The position numbers were made by a program, and so were the translations under genes. A stretch of 64,000 nt of DNA, from NCBI GenBank assembly GCA_900239685.1, contig OENT01000416.1, positions 1 to 64,000 on the forward strand, in the 5' to 3' direction. Shown piece by piece: positions 34,639 through 45,287 of the stretch (its first letter is position 1; every line of letters starts with the position of its first letter). The notes below the pieces were generated by a model. It worked only from the letters and a program-made list of their open reading frames with translations. It did not search any database and was not told the DNA's origin. The stretch comes from Rotaria macrura. Taxonomy: Eukaryota > Rotifera > Eurotatoria > Philodinida > Philodinidae.

Positions 34639-34928
34639 TAAAAAACGTTTGCTTATGAATTCAATTAAGAGTTGCTTACAACGGCACTATTATAATTTTG
34701 ATTTTTATCAGATTTTTCAGTTTTAAAAAGACAGATTTCATTTGGTTTTGACCTTTTTTAAATCTATTTTAATCGATAATTATAGTCATTGTAGGAAATC
34801 GATTAAAATACATTTTAAAAGAATAAAATGAATTCTTGTCTTTCTAAGGTTGGAAAATCTGATTAAGATCAGATTATGGTAGTGCCACTATAAGCAATTT
34901 TAAATTTGATTCATAAGCGAATTTTTTA
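34639..34928. mobile_element. Foldback element J
   Basis: The left arm starts TAAAAAACGTTTGCTTATGAA and the right arm, in reverse complement, ATTAAAAAATTCGCTTATGAA. The arms run inward for about 125 bases, sharing TTGCTTA, GGCACTA and ATCAGATTTT blocks and ending in a central ATTTTAATCGAT / ATCGATTAAAAT pair. TA lies at both margins (34639-34640, 34927-34928). There is no coding capacity. It sits just after the Helitron relic. Confidence 0.75.
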
Positions 34929-37178
34929 ATATGGGATGCTAATTCAAACACTTTAATAAATCAATTGTCGCTAGAATCTTAAACTCTGACTACTCACAGG
35001 GGTCTCTAGTACTAATGTAATGAAGAAAAGAGCATTATGAAAGCACCCAAGCTTTTATTTACTAATCATCTTAATTATTTTATTTAATTCACATAAGTAA
35101 GACATCTATTCAGACTCATGAGAAAAGATTCAGCGGATTCCTTTACTTTGGTAGTATTCGAAAACTTATGATCTGAAAAAATATTTTCATTCTATTAAGA
35201 ATTGTCGCACACTCTAAAAACAAAACATTTCTACGAAAACTTAAAAGATTGCTTCCATGAATACATAGAAAGATCCGTTTTTGATTTCGGAGACAACTTG
35301 GTATCGTACAGATTCGTATCTTTTTACCATAACATCTATTTGAATACTTATGTATTCTTTCCCGATACATTTAAATCAAAATAATTAAATCTGTTTCCCT
35401 CATGCATATATCTCTATAACTGTAACTTGCGAGCTACATACTCGTAAATTTATGGTCTTGTATATCAACTTTTAAATCTGAATTCTCCTCTGAAAAATCG
35501 CTCTCCTGGAGAAATCTGAGAGAGTTTCCACTTTTATTACATTCTAAATCTTGCAGGAGATTCTGACACTCTAAATCACTCACTCTCAAATGAATACAAA
35601 TGCGAAGGCCTTGACATTTTTACAATGCAATGCACGAAACCATTTATGAGTCGTCTTCATTCAACCTTTTAACGGAGCACAACCATGCAAACCCATACTT
35701 TTAAATATCGTCACAAGGCTAAGATTGTCTCTCTATCTTGATACTATTTGAAACTAGAGAAGAAAAATAATGGCTTTTTAGATACCAGAATTACTTTGAA
35801 ATTGTTGTTCATTTCTTCCATACGCTACATGAAAAGAAAGAAAAGATTACTATTTAAATACTTATATAAGACTTTCGGTACTGATGCAACACTTCATAAT
35901 CTTCAATAAAATATATGAAAATTATCTCTCTGAAATTATAAATGTCCTTTGCTCTGGACCGTGATCAATGGTTCCCACATCTGAGCATAACAAGAAAAAG
36001 TTATGAATTTTTTAATGTCAAATGAGAGTAACGCTGACACAAAGAAAAGAAAATATGAGTTACTGAACATCGAAATGAAAGTGCTGATCTCGTGGTGTGG
36101 GTAAGCGGACGTGCGGGTGTTGCAGTGCGCGTGAATGTTTTTGAAGAAAAGGACTATACGCCCAAAAAAGCCTTCCACAACAACAATAACGACCACACCG
36201 ACACCCTCATCGTGAAAAATTTAATTTATTACTGCATCGTATGAATTTCATTTCAAGTCATGCACTTGAAAAAGAAAAGAAAGTATGTTTAATTCTAGGG
36301 CTACAAAACTTTTCGTATCCTTTTTCAGTCTTCATGAGATGATTGAAATAATGCAAATCAAAGTAATGAACCAAAACTAGCTTCAATAGCAAATATTACA
36401 GTAGTAAACAATAATTATTTTCATACTCACCTTTTTTCTGATTTTATTATTGGTATTTCTGAATTAAAAAAATTTTTTTTAAATCTTCGATAAACAAAAT
36501 AAAACAAATATTGCTCAATTAATGATTCAGGTGTCTTTCTAACGATAGAAATGTAAATTTTATCGTGTTCTCAGTTTTGCTAGTGATGATAATCAATATA
36601 ATGTTCAATGTATTCATTACGGACATATTTCAGAAATTTAACTAATGATAAGTGATATATATTTATATCACCTGATGAAGAAATGTTTAAAATTTTACCA
36701 TTAGCATATCAGTATCGATTATATTGTGTTGATGACATATATCAAACATAAACTAGTGAAGAAGTTATTAAACATATTTAATAAACGGAATTTGTAAAAG
36801 TTACTGTTAAAAATGATAAAAATATTAACATTTAGTTGAAAGTCTTGTTAAAAATAATAATGAAATGCTAATAATCAATATTAATCTGATATTATAAAAA
36901 TAATCAAGACACTGATAAAATATGTAGTTATGTTATTTATCGAAAATTATAGAATAATATTCAATTAATTAGAAATTATATGGATTTCAAATAGGAAATT
37001 CCAGAATGGAATTGAATAGTGCCAATTAAAGGATTTTTCTTTTTCTTTTGAAGAGGAATTCAAATTGAATTCGTTCCATAAGATCAACCATCGACAACTT
37101 TTACTTCAACATATATATGCTTTTCACAAAAAAAACAGATCTTAACAGTCTTACTGAGGAGAGTTAATTCTTACTAGC
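34929..37178. other. Mostly unassigned stretch
   Basis: No confident gene. The only coding-like trace is the short BTB-like segment at 36662-36754. Confidence 0.35.
36662..36754 (+). pseudogene. Possible BTB/POZ-domain fragment
   Basis: About 30 codons read FISPDEEMFKILPLAYQYRL and then YCVDDIYQT before a stop, with SEEVIKHI continuing after it. This resembles the end of a BTB domain, where an acidic loop is followed by a helix of the L-L-x-L-A-x-x-Y-x-L type. BTB proteins are cullin-3 adaptors or transcription regulators. The stretch is short and isolated, so the call is weak. Confidence 0.2.
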
Positions 37179-37649
37179 ATGTTTCCAAACACATTTTTGT
37201 AGATTATTGTCTAAATGACTGTCTAATCATTTGTATCTATATTCGATAAAACATTTTGCAATTATTTTTAGAACTCTACTGATTGTTTACTTATGGATAA
37301 TATATATATATATATCCTCCTTAGCAGTAGACATAATTCGAATGTATTGTACAAAAGTAAGACAAATGGAATATCGGCTCATAGGGTTCATGATTAAGCT
37401 TATATATTTTTTATCTTGGAATTCTAAATAAAACAATTCCTTTTTGGTTCTTGTTTATTATAAGTTTCGTATTAGTAAAACAGATACCTGATTATTATTT
37501 ATTGGTGATTTTCTAAAAGTTTTTCATCATTTTCTATTTAGAAAGAGTCTGACAATGACAAGAATTGTGAAATAGTGTTATCGAGTTCATCTCGTTCAAT
37601 TATCACTACTGATTATAATAATAGAAGAAATGCGGATATAAGCATTTAA
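37179..37649 (+). CDS. Putative small three-exon single-pass membrane protein
   Basis: Exon model: 37179-37198, 37272-37356 and 37542-37649, with introns of 73 and 185 bases. Donors are TT|GTAGAT and AAA|GTAAGA; acceptors are TTATTTTTAG and TTTTCTATTTAG. All phases agree and the model yields 70 residues from ATG to TAA. Residues 2-26 are a hydrophobic helix (TLLIVYLWIIYIYISSLAVD), followed by a hydrophilic, Ser/Asn-rich tail (KNCEIVLSSSSRSIITTDYN). This suggests a small signal-anchored membrane protein or the last exons of a larger one. No family is recognised. It rests only on splice consistency, so it may be chance. Confidence 0.3.
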
Positions 37650-40571
37650 CATAACAAATTCATAGTCCACATCAAGATAATGTTAAGATAAATTAATCAA
37701 GTAGCGCAAGAACTTATAAAAGTTCATTAACATTATTTTTGCATTTTCTTCTTACTGTTGTAACTTTTTTCAAAATTTCATGAATATCTTTTGTGTTTTG
37801 TCCTTTCTTTCTTACAAACAAAATCTTACAGCTTCCAACTGTTTATAGTTGCATATATGGACTTATTGCGTTCTTCTCCTTATTCAGGAAGTAATAATGA
37901 AAAAATACTAATTAACAATCATTTTTCAAGAAATGATTTACTTGTTGTATCATGATTACTATAATACATCGCTGTTAGTCAATACGATATATACTAACTA
38001 ATGATTTTCAATTATTGGCGTTCGTCGTAAAACATAATCGTACTAAAACATAATACATAGGTGGTACCAGATATAAGTGAACAAACCTAATTAACTAGAT
38101 TTGCATGAAAAAACAACTAAATGCATTTTGTAAATACATGAAACTGTGATAAAATGAGATTTAATAGAAGCATATGCTGTTGTATTTCTGCTTAAGTTTT
38201 TATGAGATTCTCTGTATTTAATGAGAGAAGTAGAACCATCTGTTATCTATAATTTGACGTAGTTCACGAACTTATTATAGAACATTTCAGTAATAAATAG
38301 TGTACAAGCGGCGTTCGCTATCGAAGTGTAAACGACGCTAATTAAACCGTGCTGCAGAACATTCCGTAATGCATACGTATCCATATTGTAACCTGACAAT
38401 CGTATTTGAAAAACATAGGGTCACCGTAAATTCATCGTTTTATATCCGTTTGCTTCCGTTTACGAACCGTTCATGTTAAACTGGGAAATATTATGCATCT
38501 TTATCAGCCAAAAAGATGGAATTAAGAGCATAAAATGAAATACCAACAGTTTTCATATCAATATTAACTAATTTAGATCGTTGAAGGCCCTATGTACTTG
38601 TTTAAAGTTTTCTCACACACTTTTACCAACAACGCCAACAAACAAATTATTAAATAAAAATAATCGATATAATGATAAAGTTGATGTTACAAATTTTTTA
38701 TTATACCACACACGAATTTATGCACCGAAATATTTGGTACTTATATCTAAATTGTATTGTGTCGAAACATTCAGAGTAAATTGTAAAGGCATTTCACAAT
38801 GTTTGAGAAATATTTTATTCTAGAATTATCTTGTTGTTGTTTACACGAGTTGTATCGAACCTTCCTCAGATATTCTTATTGAAAGACTTGTTGGAATTAA
38901 TCAGGTGTGTTTTATATGTGGTAGAGGAGAATAGAAAAAATACTGTTATAAATAAGTGAACATGCTTTTCACTTTTCAACCTGTGCTAATAATCAACCAG
39001 TGATAAAGACACCAGCTTTACAGCCCTGCTGTATTCTCTACTAGTCAATCTGTACATAATCATTTTAAAGAACCTCTTTTTAAAATAAAAAAAATGATAT
39101 TCTTTCTTTTTTGTTTTGGAATTAATCATACTTTCGTAATTACAAGCATTGACTGATGTAAATTTCTTAACTTTGTGTTTTTTGTTCTATCTTTTATCGG
39201 TTTATAGTTCAATAGTTTATGGATTAACTTTGAGAGAATCTGAATCTAGCTCCAATGCCAGAAAAAGTATGTAATCAAATATTATCATCATTATTTCACG
39301 TAAATATTTAATAGATTGTTTTCAACTTTTTCATCATGGAGCAAGAAGAAGCGTGAGCATAATCGAGGAGGAAAGAATCCATGCAAGATCTTTGGGATTT
39401 GACGCATTCTAAAATTGCATTTGTCTTGCTAAAAATGCCATGCCATTAGTTTTGGATTCTGATTTTATTCACCTATCCCTACGCATCATCAGGAATTCCT
39501 TATTAGTATTTTTTTTGTTGAGTTCAACGATCCATAGATGAATTGAAATGTTCAGGAGATCAAATTCAATTGAACTAGGCAGCAAGTTTGATCGAAACTT
39601 GATCCAAATTAAATGTACGACAGACACTTCGAGCCTTAAGTCACATATCAAACATCTTAATCCAAAGGTTACACATTCAGAAAAACTACTTTTTGACAAT
39701 CTAATCTGAATGAAAATTCGTTAATTGCGTTAAAAGATGGCCCAAAATAAATTCAGATTTCAATAGCATGGAACATCGGTTCATGTTAGTCGTCTGAACT
39801 GTATGGCTAGAAGAAAAAACTTCTATTGAGTAGAATGTAATGTTTTTAATTTAGTTTAGATTCTTAAACCTAATATTCCGACAGCTGATTTAGAGTGTAG
39901 GCACGTGAGTGCAGGTGAATATCTTAATGGGACATCAAATCCGGCACCCGCACCAGTTTTACTGTGCCTAAATAAAATAAGAGACGTGTATCCTAGCCGA
40001 AATACGAAGGAGGAGTCTCTTATACACACTAAAGACAGCAATGACTTAGCGCTTCACATATAAATGCTGTAGGTATGGTAACAACAACTAGTCATATGAA
40101 ATTTTTCATCACAAAAAAAGCAATTTTATTTGAATAAAAAGAGTATTTTATTCTGCGTAATAACGATCAACGAGTAATTACTATTTCCTAGACTGAAAGA
40201 ATGGAGCCTAGAAATGAAAATTGACTCGTATCTGTAAGCGCGATCACATAAAGAAACGCAACCATATCGATGACATAGATAGCCAACTATTTGGTTACTT
40301 ATATCATTTGAATGGCCATTTAAAACATCACTGGAACTAATTCCATTGCTGTTTAGATCATATTTCTAGTGATGAATAGCGAGTTGAGAGAAGTTAACTA
40401 AAACATGTAAAAAGCAGTGAAAAAAAGTGTCCAACTTCGAAAACTAAAGCACGTAAACAGGCGAACGGGTTTTCATAAACAAACAGCTAAGGTTCAACGT
40501 ATCATAGAATCGAGTTTTAATTAGAGTTTTTCTGAGAATCTTCAGTTGTATGACGTTCATGCATCAAATGT
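37650..40571. other. Unassigned stretch
   Basis: About 2.9 kb without a supported gene. At 38330-38490 words such as CCGTTTACGAACCG and TATATCCGTTTGC, ending in AACTGGGAAA, recall element A and may be a heavily decayed relative. The frames at 38581, 39469 and 39856 show no recognisable motif. Confidence 0.35.
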
Positions 40572-43500
40572 CTAATTATTTTTACTATTTCTTATGCCAA
40601 AACAAGTACGAAATCGCTGAATATACCGAATAGATGCCGAAAATTCATCTTTGTATTGTTCCGAGACTAATATAAATATTATAAATGTAACCATGGATGG
40701 AGTAAAAGAAATAAAATAACCAAACAAATATAACCATGGATTTCTTGGTGATTTCATGCATCCACTAATAAATGAGATGATGAGACGAGGCAAAGCTAAT
40801 AATATAATAGCACATGGTGCAAGCAGATGATGCTTATGTTGATAGAACTGACGCCGCAAATGCATGGCGAATGATATTCCACTTTGAGCTTTCCAACGAG
40901 AAAGAGCGATCCCTTTAATTGTAAGTAAAGTAGATAGTATATTAATCGAGAAAGGAGTTGAAAAATGAAAAATAGTAATGAATATGTTGAAAGTATTTAC
41001 AGCAGAAGAATATTGAGCCAAACACCAAGTTCGTTTTTCATCAACATCGATATCATCAACCAAACGACGATGGATAGGATCTTGAATATGAGAAAGAGTG
41101 CTCACCACAAGTATGCAAGGAACTATTAATTTAGCTATTTTCTTGCTTTTAATTTGATTGAAACTAACACCTTGAGTAACAACAAATACGCGTTCGAGTG
41201 CAACGCATGCATAAAACCAATCATTTGATGTGACAAGAACTTTGAGAGTCATATCTAATAGTATACAATTCCATGAAAGAAATAATCGATTGGTAATCAT
41301 TGAAATTTGTGACAAAATTAATTGCCAAAACTTCATCATTAATACAATGATTAAACATAACGAGTTCCATGATGAAACGAGAAGATAGATAGTACAACCA
41401 TTTTTTCTTATTGCTTTCCTTTGAAACGTTATGATAGACAAGAACGCGTTGACCAACCCTAAAATGCACATCACTATGATAATAGCAATACTAATTAGGA
41501 TGATGGGTGGTTGTCGATGAATGGAAACATTCGGTTTAATATTGTAGCCGAGTATATAATCAAGAGATAATACAAAACCTCTTGTGGAAAACTGACATTT
41601 GGTACCATAGTAACATTCTGGACACACACAAATCGATAAAAGAGGACATTTAACGGTATCGTGAAAGCATAGACCACCATTCTCGCAAACATTTTCTCCT
41701 TGACAATCATGCAACATGCTGCGATTGAATGTCAAACAATTCGAAAATCGATTGACATCACATATACATATATATCGTTCATCATAGAAACAATTCAGTT
41801 GATTCTTTTCTTTACATAAATGAGGGTAATATTTAACACGATGAAGCCAAGTATAATTTGCAAACGTATTATTTGTCAATTCATTTATGGATGGGCACCG
41901 GTAATTCGATGAAACTTTCGTTTGAATATATTCTGATTCGATAAATCGTTCCCGTAACACAACTAAATAGTATGTTCGATTAGTTAATTCAACAAAAACA
42001 ACATTGAAAGGATCGATCGTAAAAGTGCTAATTGTATTGTGTGCAAATTTTATCTTTTTTAATACTGTGTTACGTTGATGATTACCATTTTCAATTGCAG
42101 CAATGAAATGCACCCAAATAATTGAAAGGATACCAATATTTTCATCATTAAATGCAATGTCAATTCGATTTTTAACATTCTCACATCTGGCTCCATAGAA
42201 ATCTTCCGTACATATACACGTGAAAGAACTTAAGCTCAAACGAGCATCAGAAGGTATACAGATGCCATTGTTTTGACAGGGATTATTTGATAATTGACAA
42301 ATTGAATGTTTTAAATAACATTTTGAACCAAACTTGGGTAGAGCACAAACACAAATAGATGATGTGAGACAATATGAATCTAACGAACAAGAACAATTAT
42401 GCCGAATATTACATTGTGGACCCGAATATCCTTGGTCACATTGACAAAAATAAGAGGAGTTCGTATTCATGTATAGTGTACATCGACCATGTTTACCACA
42501 ATTTAAAGGACATGATTGTGAAATTATTTTTGAAATTGAAATAAATAGTTGAGTAGCAATTCGATTAACCGGTAGAAATTGAAATGGAATAGATAGATGC
42601 CAACTTCCCAAATATTTTAACATCATTTTATTAAATAAATCAATGCGTATTGCATAATTAATAGAAGCATTTTTCGGTTGATTTGGATAAAGTAAATAAA
42701 GGTTATATTTTGTATCACAATCTCGTTTTGGGATAAACGTAATTCGTTCGTGATATGACACCGCCTGTGTTCGTTCGTCCATAAGCATTATAATTACTTG
42801 AAAAGCAGCAATAACGTAGGTATCACTACGATAAACTAACTGGAGTGTTAAACTGATTCGTTGACTTTGCCATTGACATCGACCACCGAAATAACTCGGC
42901 GGACACAAACATTTTGTTGTATTCTGATCATTAAAATGAATGCGGATTCCTCGATTGCAATACCACATATTTTTAGTGCCTACTACTGAATTGATAATTG
43001 GGTCTGATTTAATTTTGGAACTATTTCGCTTAGATATCATAGCCAATTTTAATGGAAAGTATCCTAATTGAGATGACTTAAAAGTTCCCTCTGTTATTTC
43101 GAATCGTTCGAAAGGTTGTTTTGCAATGGGACAAATATGCATGCTTATTTTTGAATGCCAATACTCTGATTGGATTGGTGTTACAATCATATCGTCTACC
43201 AGGATTACTAATGGAATGTTGCCCAAAGGTGATTGATTCGATTCGGGGCAAATGTTGCCTGCATGTAAACATGGAACGATACTTGAAACTTTTGCTGACT
43301 TCCTACTGTTAATCGTAGAATTAAAAGATGCATCATGATCAATAGAAAGAATTTCACAACTCAAATATTTTTCCATTAAAGTCATAAATGGAAAACAAAA
43401 TCGATCAGACAAAAGCGTGCTGGGTACTTTATCATCGTTCGATTCACATTTTATACTGGGACAATTGGATTCGTCGGCGTCATTCGCACAATGGTTAACA

Positions 43501-45287
43501 TGATCACATCGAGTGTAGGGATTGCTACATGGCCAATCGTCACAGTTGGTTTCATCCGTATGATTGTGTTCTGATAATATCATATCATTTTTGTTGTTAC
43601 ATATCATGCCAAATGGAAAGATTCCGTTTAAAAGATTACGGCGAGTTTCAATTTTTTCGTCTTCACCATCTTTGCAATCATCATTTCCATTGAGCAATAA
43701 TATTGGCGATAGACATTTGTTTTGTTCTGACGCACAAGTGAATCGTCGTGAATCGTTCAGATGACATGCAGAAAATCCTTCATCTTCACCAAAATAACAA
43801 TCAGAGTTACCATCAAGCACACGATGCTTTGAAATGCATTTCAATGAAAGTGGACAATGAAAAAGTGATGAATGTAAACATGATTGCTCTATATCTGTCG
43901 TTGAACAACGGAAAAATAGATTTGACAGAGTGTGATAGACACTGTTTTTGTCAAATAATGATTTATCAATTAATTTTGAAGAAGGACAGCAAACGAGTCC
44001 ATTGTTTAGCCCGATTTCTATGACACAGTTGACCAAGGCAGGACAATCTTGATTATAGAAGCAAATAAAATCAGGATATTTCATGCTGAGAAAATCTTCA
44101 ACTAATCGATGACGTAAATAAACAAAGTGGAACTTCCAATAAGCGTTAACAGGGTGAATCTTAAAAATCCATTCTGATAAACATCGTTTGTCAGTAGCTC
44201 CACATGATATTATAGTAAATAAGGACGCTGAATTGTTGAATACACGCTGTAGATAGAGTACAGTTGAAGCTAATGTTGAGTGAACTATGTTATCCGGAAT
44301 GTCGTTCATTAATTCCTGTGTCTCTAACATTGATAGTTGATACTCTAACCATTCTCGGCCATTGACGCAAAAAGCTCCGGTACCTATAATAGAGGCAAGG
44401 TAATATTGACCATCGCCGCATGGGAAAGAGCGGGGGTACAGTCCAGTACGTTCTTCACATTGAAATGTTGGTATTTTAAAGCACTGACTATGAAAACGAT
44501 AAGTACTATTTTCATGAAATAGCATCTCATCGGTTCCATCAAGGCAATCGGCAGTCTTGGATCCATCTCGTACAAATGCTATAGGAATGCATTGCCCACC
44601 ATAATGACATCGATATGTGTGATCAAAACATTCACTTATTTCCAACATTTCACAGGCTTCTTCATCTTTTCCATTAATACAATCAAATTTTCCATCACAA
44701 ATCATACGCCAGTCGAGACATGTTATTGGTGCATAGCTTGTACAATCAGTTAAGGAAGGGTAACAGGTACCATTGTCATTCATGGATAGTATCGGATAAG
44801 GTAGGCGCGTGGAAAATTCTAATCGAGCAATATCATCAAACGATAGTCCAGGCTTGTGATCAAATCTATATTGACATTTTGAACCAAACCAAGGCGAAGA
44901 ACAATTGAAGAAAACCTCTCTTGATTCAAGACCTTTCATTTCATATTGCTCGGCAATATTTATTGGTGCTGACCAGTCAAGTAATTGTGCACTTGTTATA
45001 CCTTGTTCATACAATTCTTGAAATGTAACGATGTTATTTATATTATTCTGTGAAATATTTGAGAAGTCATCCGATGCTTCGTTTTGATCAATTCTTCGAC
45101 AATATGGAATGATCTGAGCCGTTGTTCTCTGGTGGGAATCAATATGGTTGTCGTAATTTATTAAATTAGCGTAAAGACAGTCAAAGACTGACTTGAATAA
45201 AGATGGATCACGCGAGTCGTAAAGAAGATATTGAGTATCAATTATACTATGTAGTAATATATATATCAGTACTTGCAGATGATTCAT
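40572..45287 (-). CDS. LDLa/EGF-repeat rhodopsin-like seven-transmembrane receptor
   Basis: A single exon of 1571 residues on the minus strand. An N-terminal hydrophobic stretch (about 1-20) fits a signal peptide. LDL-receptor class A-like modules with the Asp/Glu calcium cage lie near 175-212 (CDGKFDCINGKDEEAC), 220-254, 470-503, 518-544 and 582-609. EGF-like modules lie near 777-804, 926-959, 967-990, 997-1035 and 1195-1231. Seven membrane helices follow from about 1260 to 1545 with a short cytoplasmic tail. The TM3 end has ERV (1365-1367) in place of DRY. No GPS/GAIN cleavage motif was seen, so it is not a classical adhesion GPCR. It is presumably a plasma-membrane receptor with a large ligand-binding ectodomain; ligand unknown. 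The lack of introns over 4.7 kb is notable. Overlapping short frames are shadows. Confidence 0.9.
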   Translation of the reverse strand: MNHLQVLIYILLHSIIDTQYLLYDSRDPSLFKSVFDCLYANLINYDNHIDSHQRTTAQIIPYCRRIDQNEASDDFSNISQNNINNIVTFQELYEQGITSAQLLDWSAPINIAEQYEMKGLESREVFFNCSSPWFGSKCQYRFDHKPGLSFDDIARLEFSTRLPYPILSMNDNGTCYPSLTDCTSYAPITCLDWRMICDGKFDCINGKDEEACEMLEISECFDHTYRCHYGGQCIPIAFVRDGSKTADCLDGTDEMLFHENSTYRFHSQCFKIPTFQCEERTGLYPRSFPCGDGQYYLASIIGTGAFCVNGREWLEYQLSMLETQELMNDIPDNIVHSTLASTVLYLQRVFNNSASLFTIISCGATDKRCLSEWIFKIHPVNAYWKFHFVYLRHRLVEDFLSMKYPDFICFYNQDCPALVNCVIEIGLNNGLVCCPSSKLIDKSLFDKNSVYHTLSNLFFRCSTTDIEQSCLHSSLFHCPLSLKCISKHRVLDGNSDCYFGEDEGFSACHLNDSRRFTCASEQNKCLSPILLLNGNDDCKDGEDEKIETRRNLLNGIFPFGMICNNKNDMILSEHNHTDETNCDDWPCSNPYTRCDHVNHCANDADESNCPSIKCESNDDKVPSTLLSDRFCFPFMTLMEKYLSCEILSIDHDASFNSTINSRKSAKVSSIVPCLHAGNICPESNQSPLGNIPLVILVDDMIVTPIQSEYWHSKISMHICPIAKQPFERFEITEGTFKSSQLGYFPLKLAMISKRNSSKIKSDPIINSVVGTKNMWYCNRGIRIHFNDQNTTKCLCPPSYFGGRCQWQSQRISLTLQLVYRSDTYVIAAFQVIIMLMDERTQAVSYHERITFIPKRDCDTKYNLYLLYPNQPKNASINYAIRIDLFNKMMLKYLGSWHLSIPFQFLPVNRIATQLFISISKIISQSCPLNCGKHGRCTLYMNTNSSYFCQCDQGYSGPQCNIRHNCSCSLDSYCLTSSICVCALPKFGSKCYLKHSICQLSNNPCQNNGICIPSDARLSLSSFTCICTEDFYGARCENVKNRIDIAFNDENIGILSIIWVHFIAAIENGNHQRNTVLKKIKFAHNTISTFTIDPFNVVFVELTNRTYYLVVLRERFIESEYIQTKVSSNYRCPSINELTNNTFANYTWLHRVKYYPHLCKEKNQLNCFYDERYICICDVNRFSNCLTFNRSMLHDCQGENVCENGGLCFHDTVKCPLLSICVCPECYYGTKCQFSTRGFVLSLDYILGYNIKPNVSIHRQPPIILISIAIIIVMCILGLVNAFLSIITFQRKAIRKNGCTIYLLVSSWNSLCLIIVLMMKFWQLILSQISMITNRLFLSWNCILLDMTLKVLVTSNDWFYACVALERVFVVTQGVSFNQIKSKKIAKLIVPCILVVSTLSHIQDPIHRRLVDDIDVDEKRTWCLAQYSSAVNTFNIFITIFHFSTPFSINILSTLLTIKGIALSRWKAQSGISFAMHLRRQFYQHKHHLLAPCAIILLALPRLIISFISGCMKSPRNPWLYLFGYFISFTPSMVTFIIFILVSEQYKDEFSASIRYIQRFRTCFGIRNSKNN

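Noticed and set aside
41221..44908. Several 60-90 codon frames on both strands
   Set aside because: Shadows of the large receptor frame.
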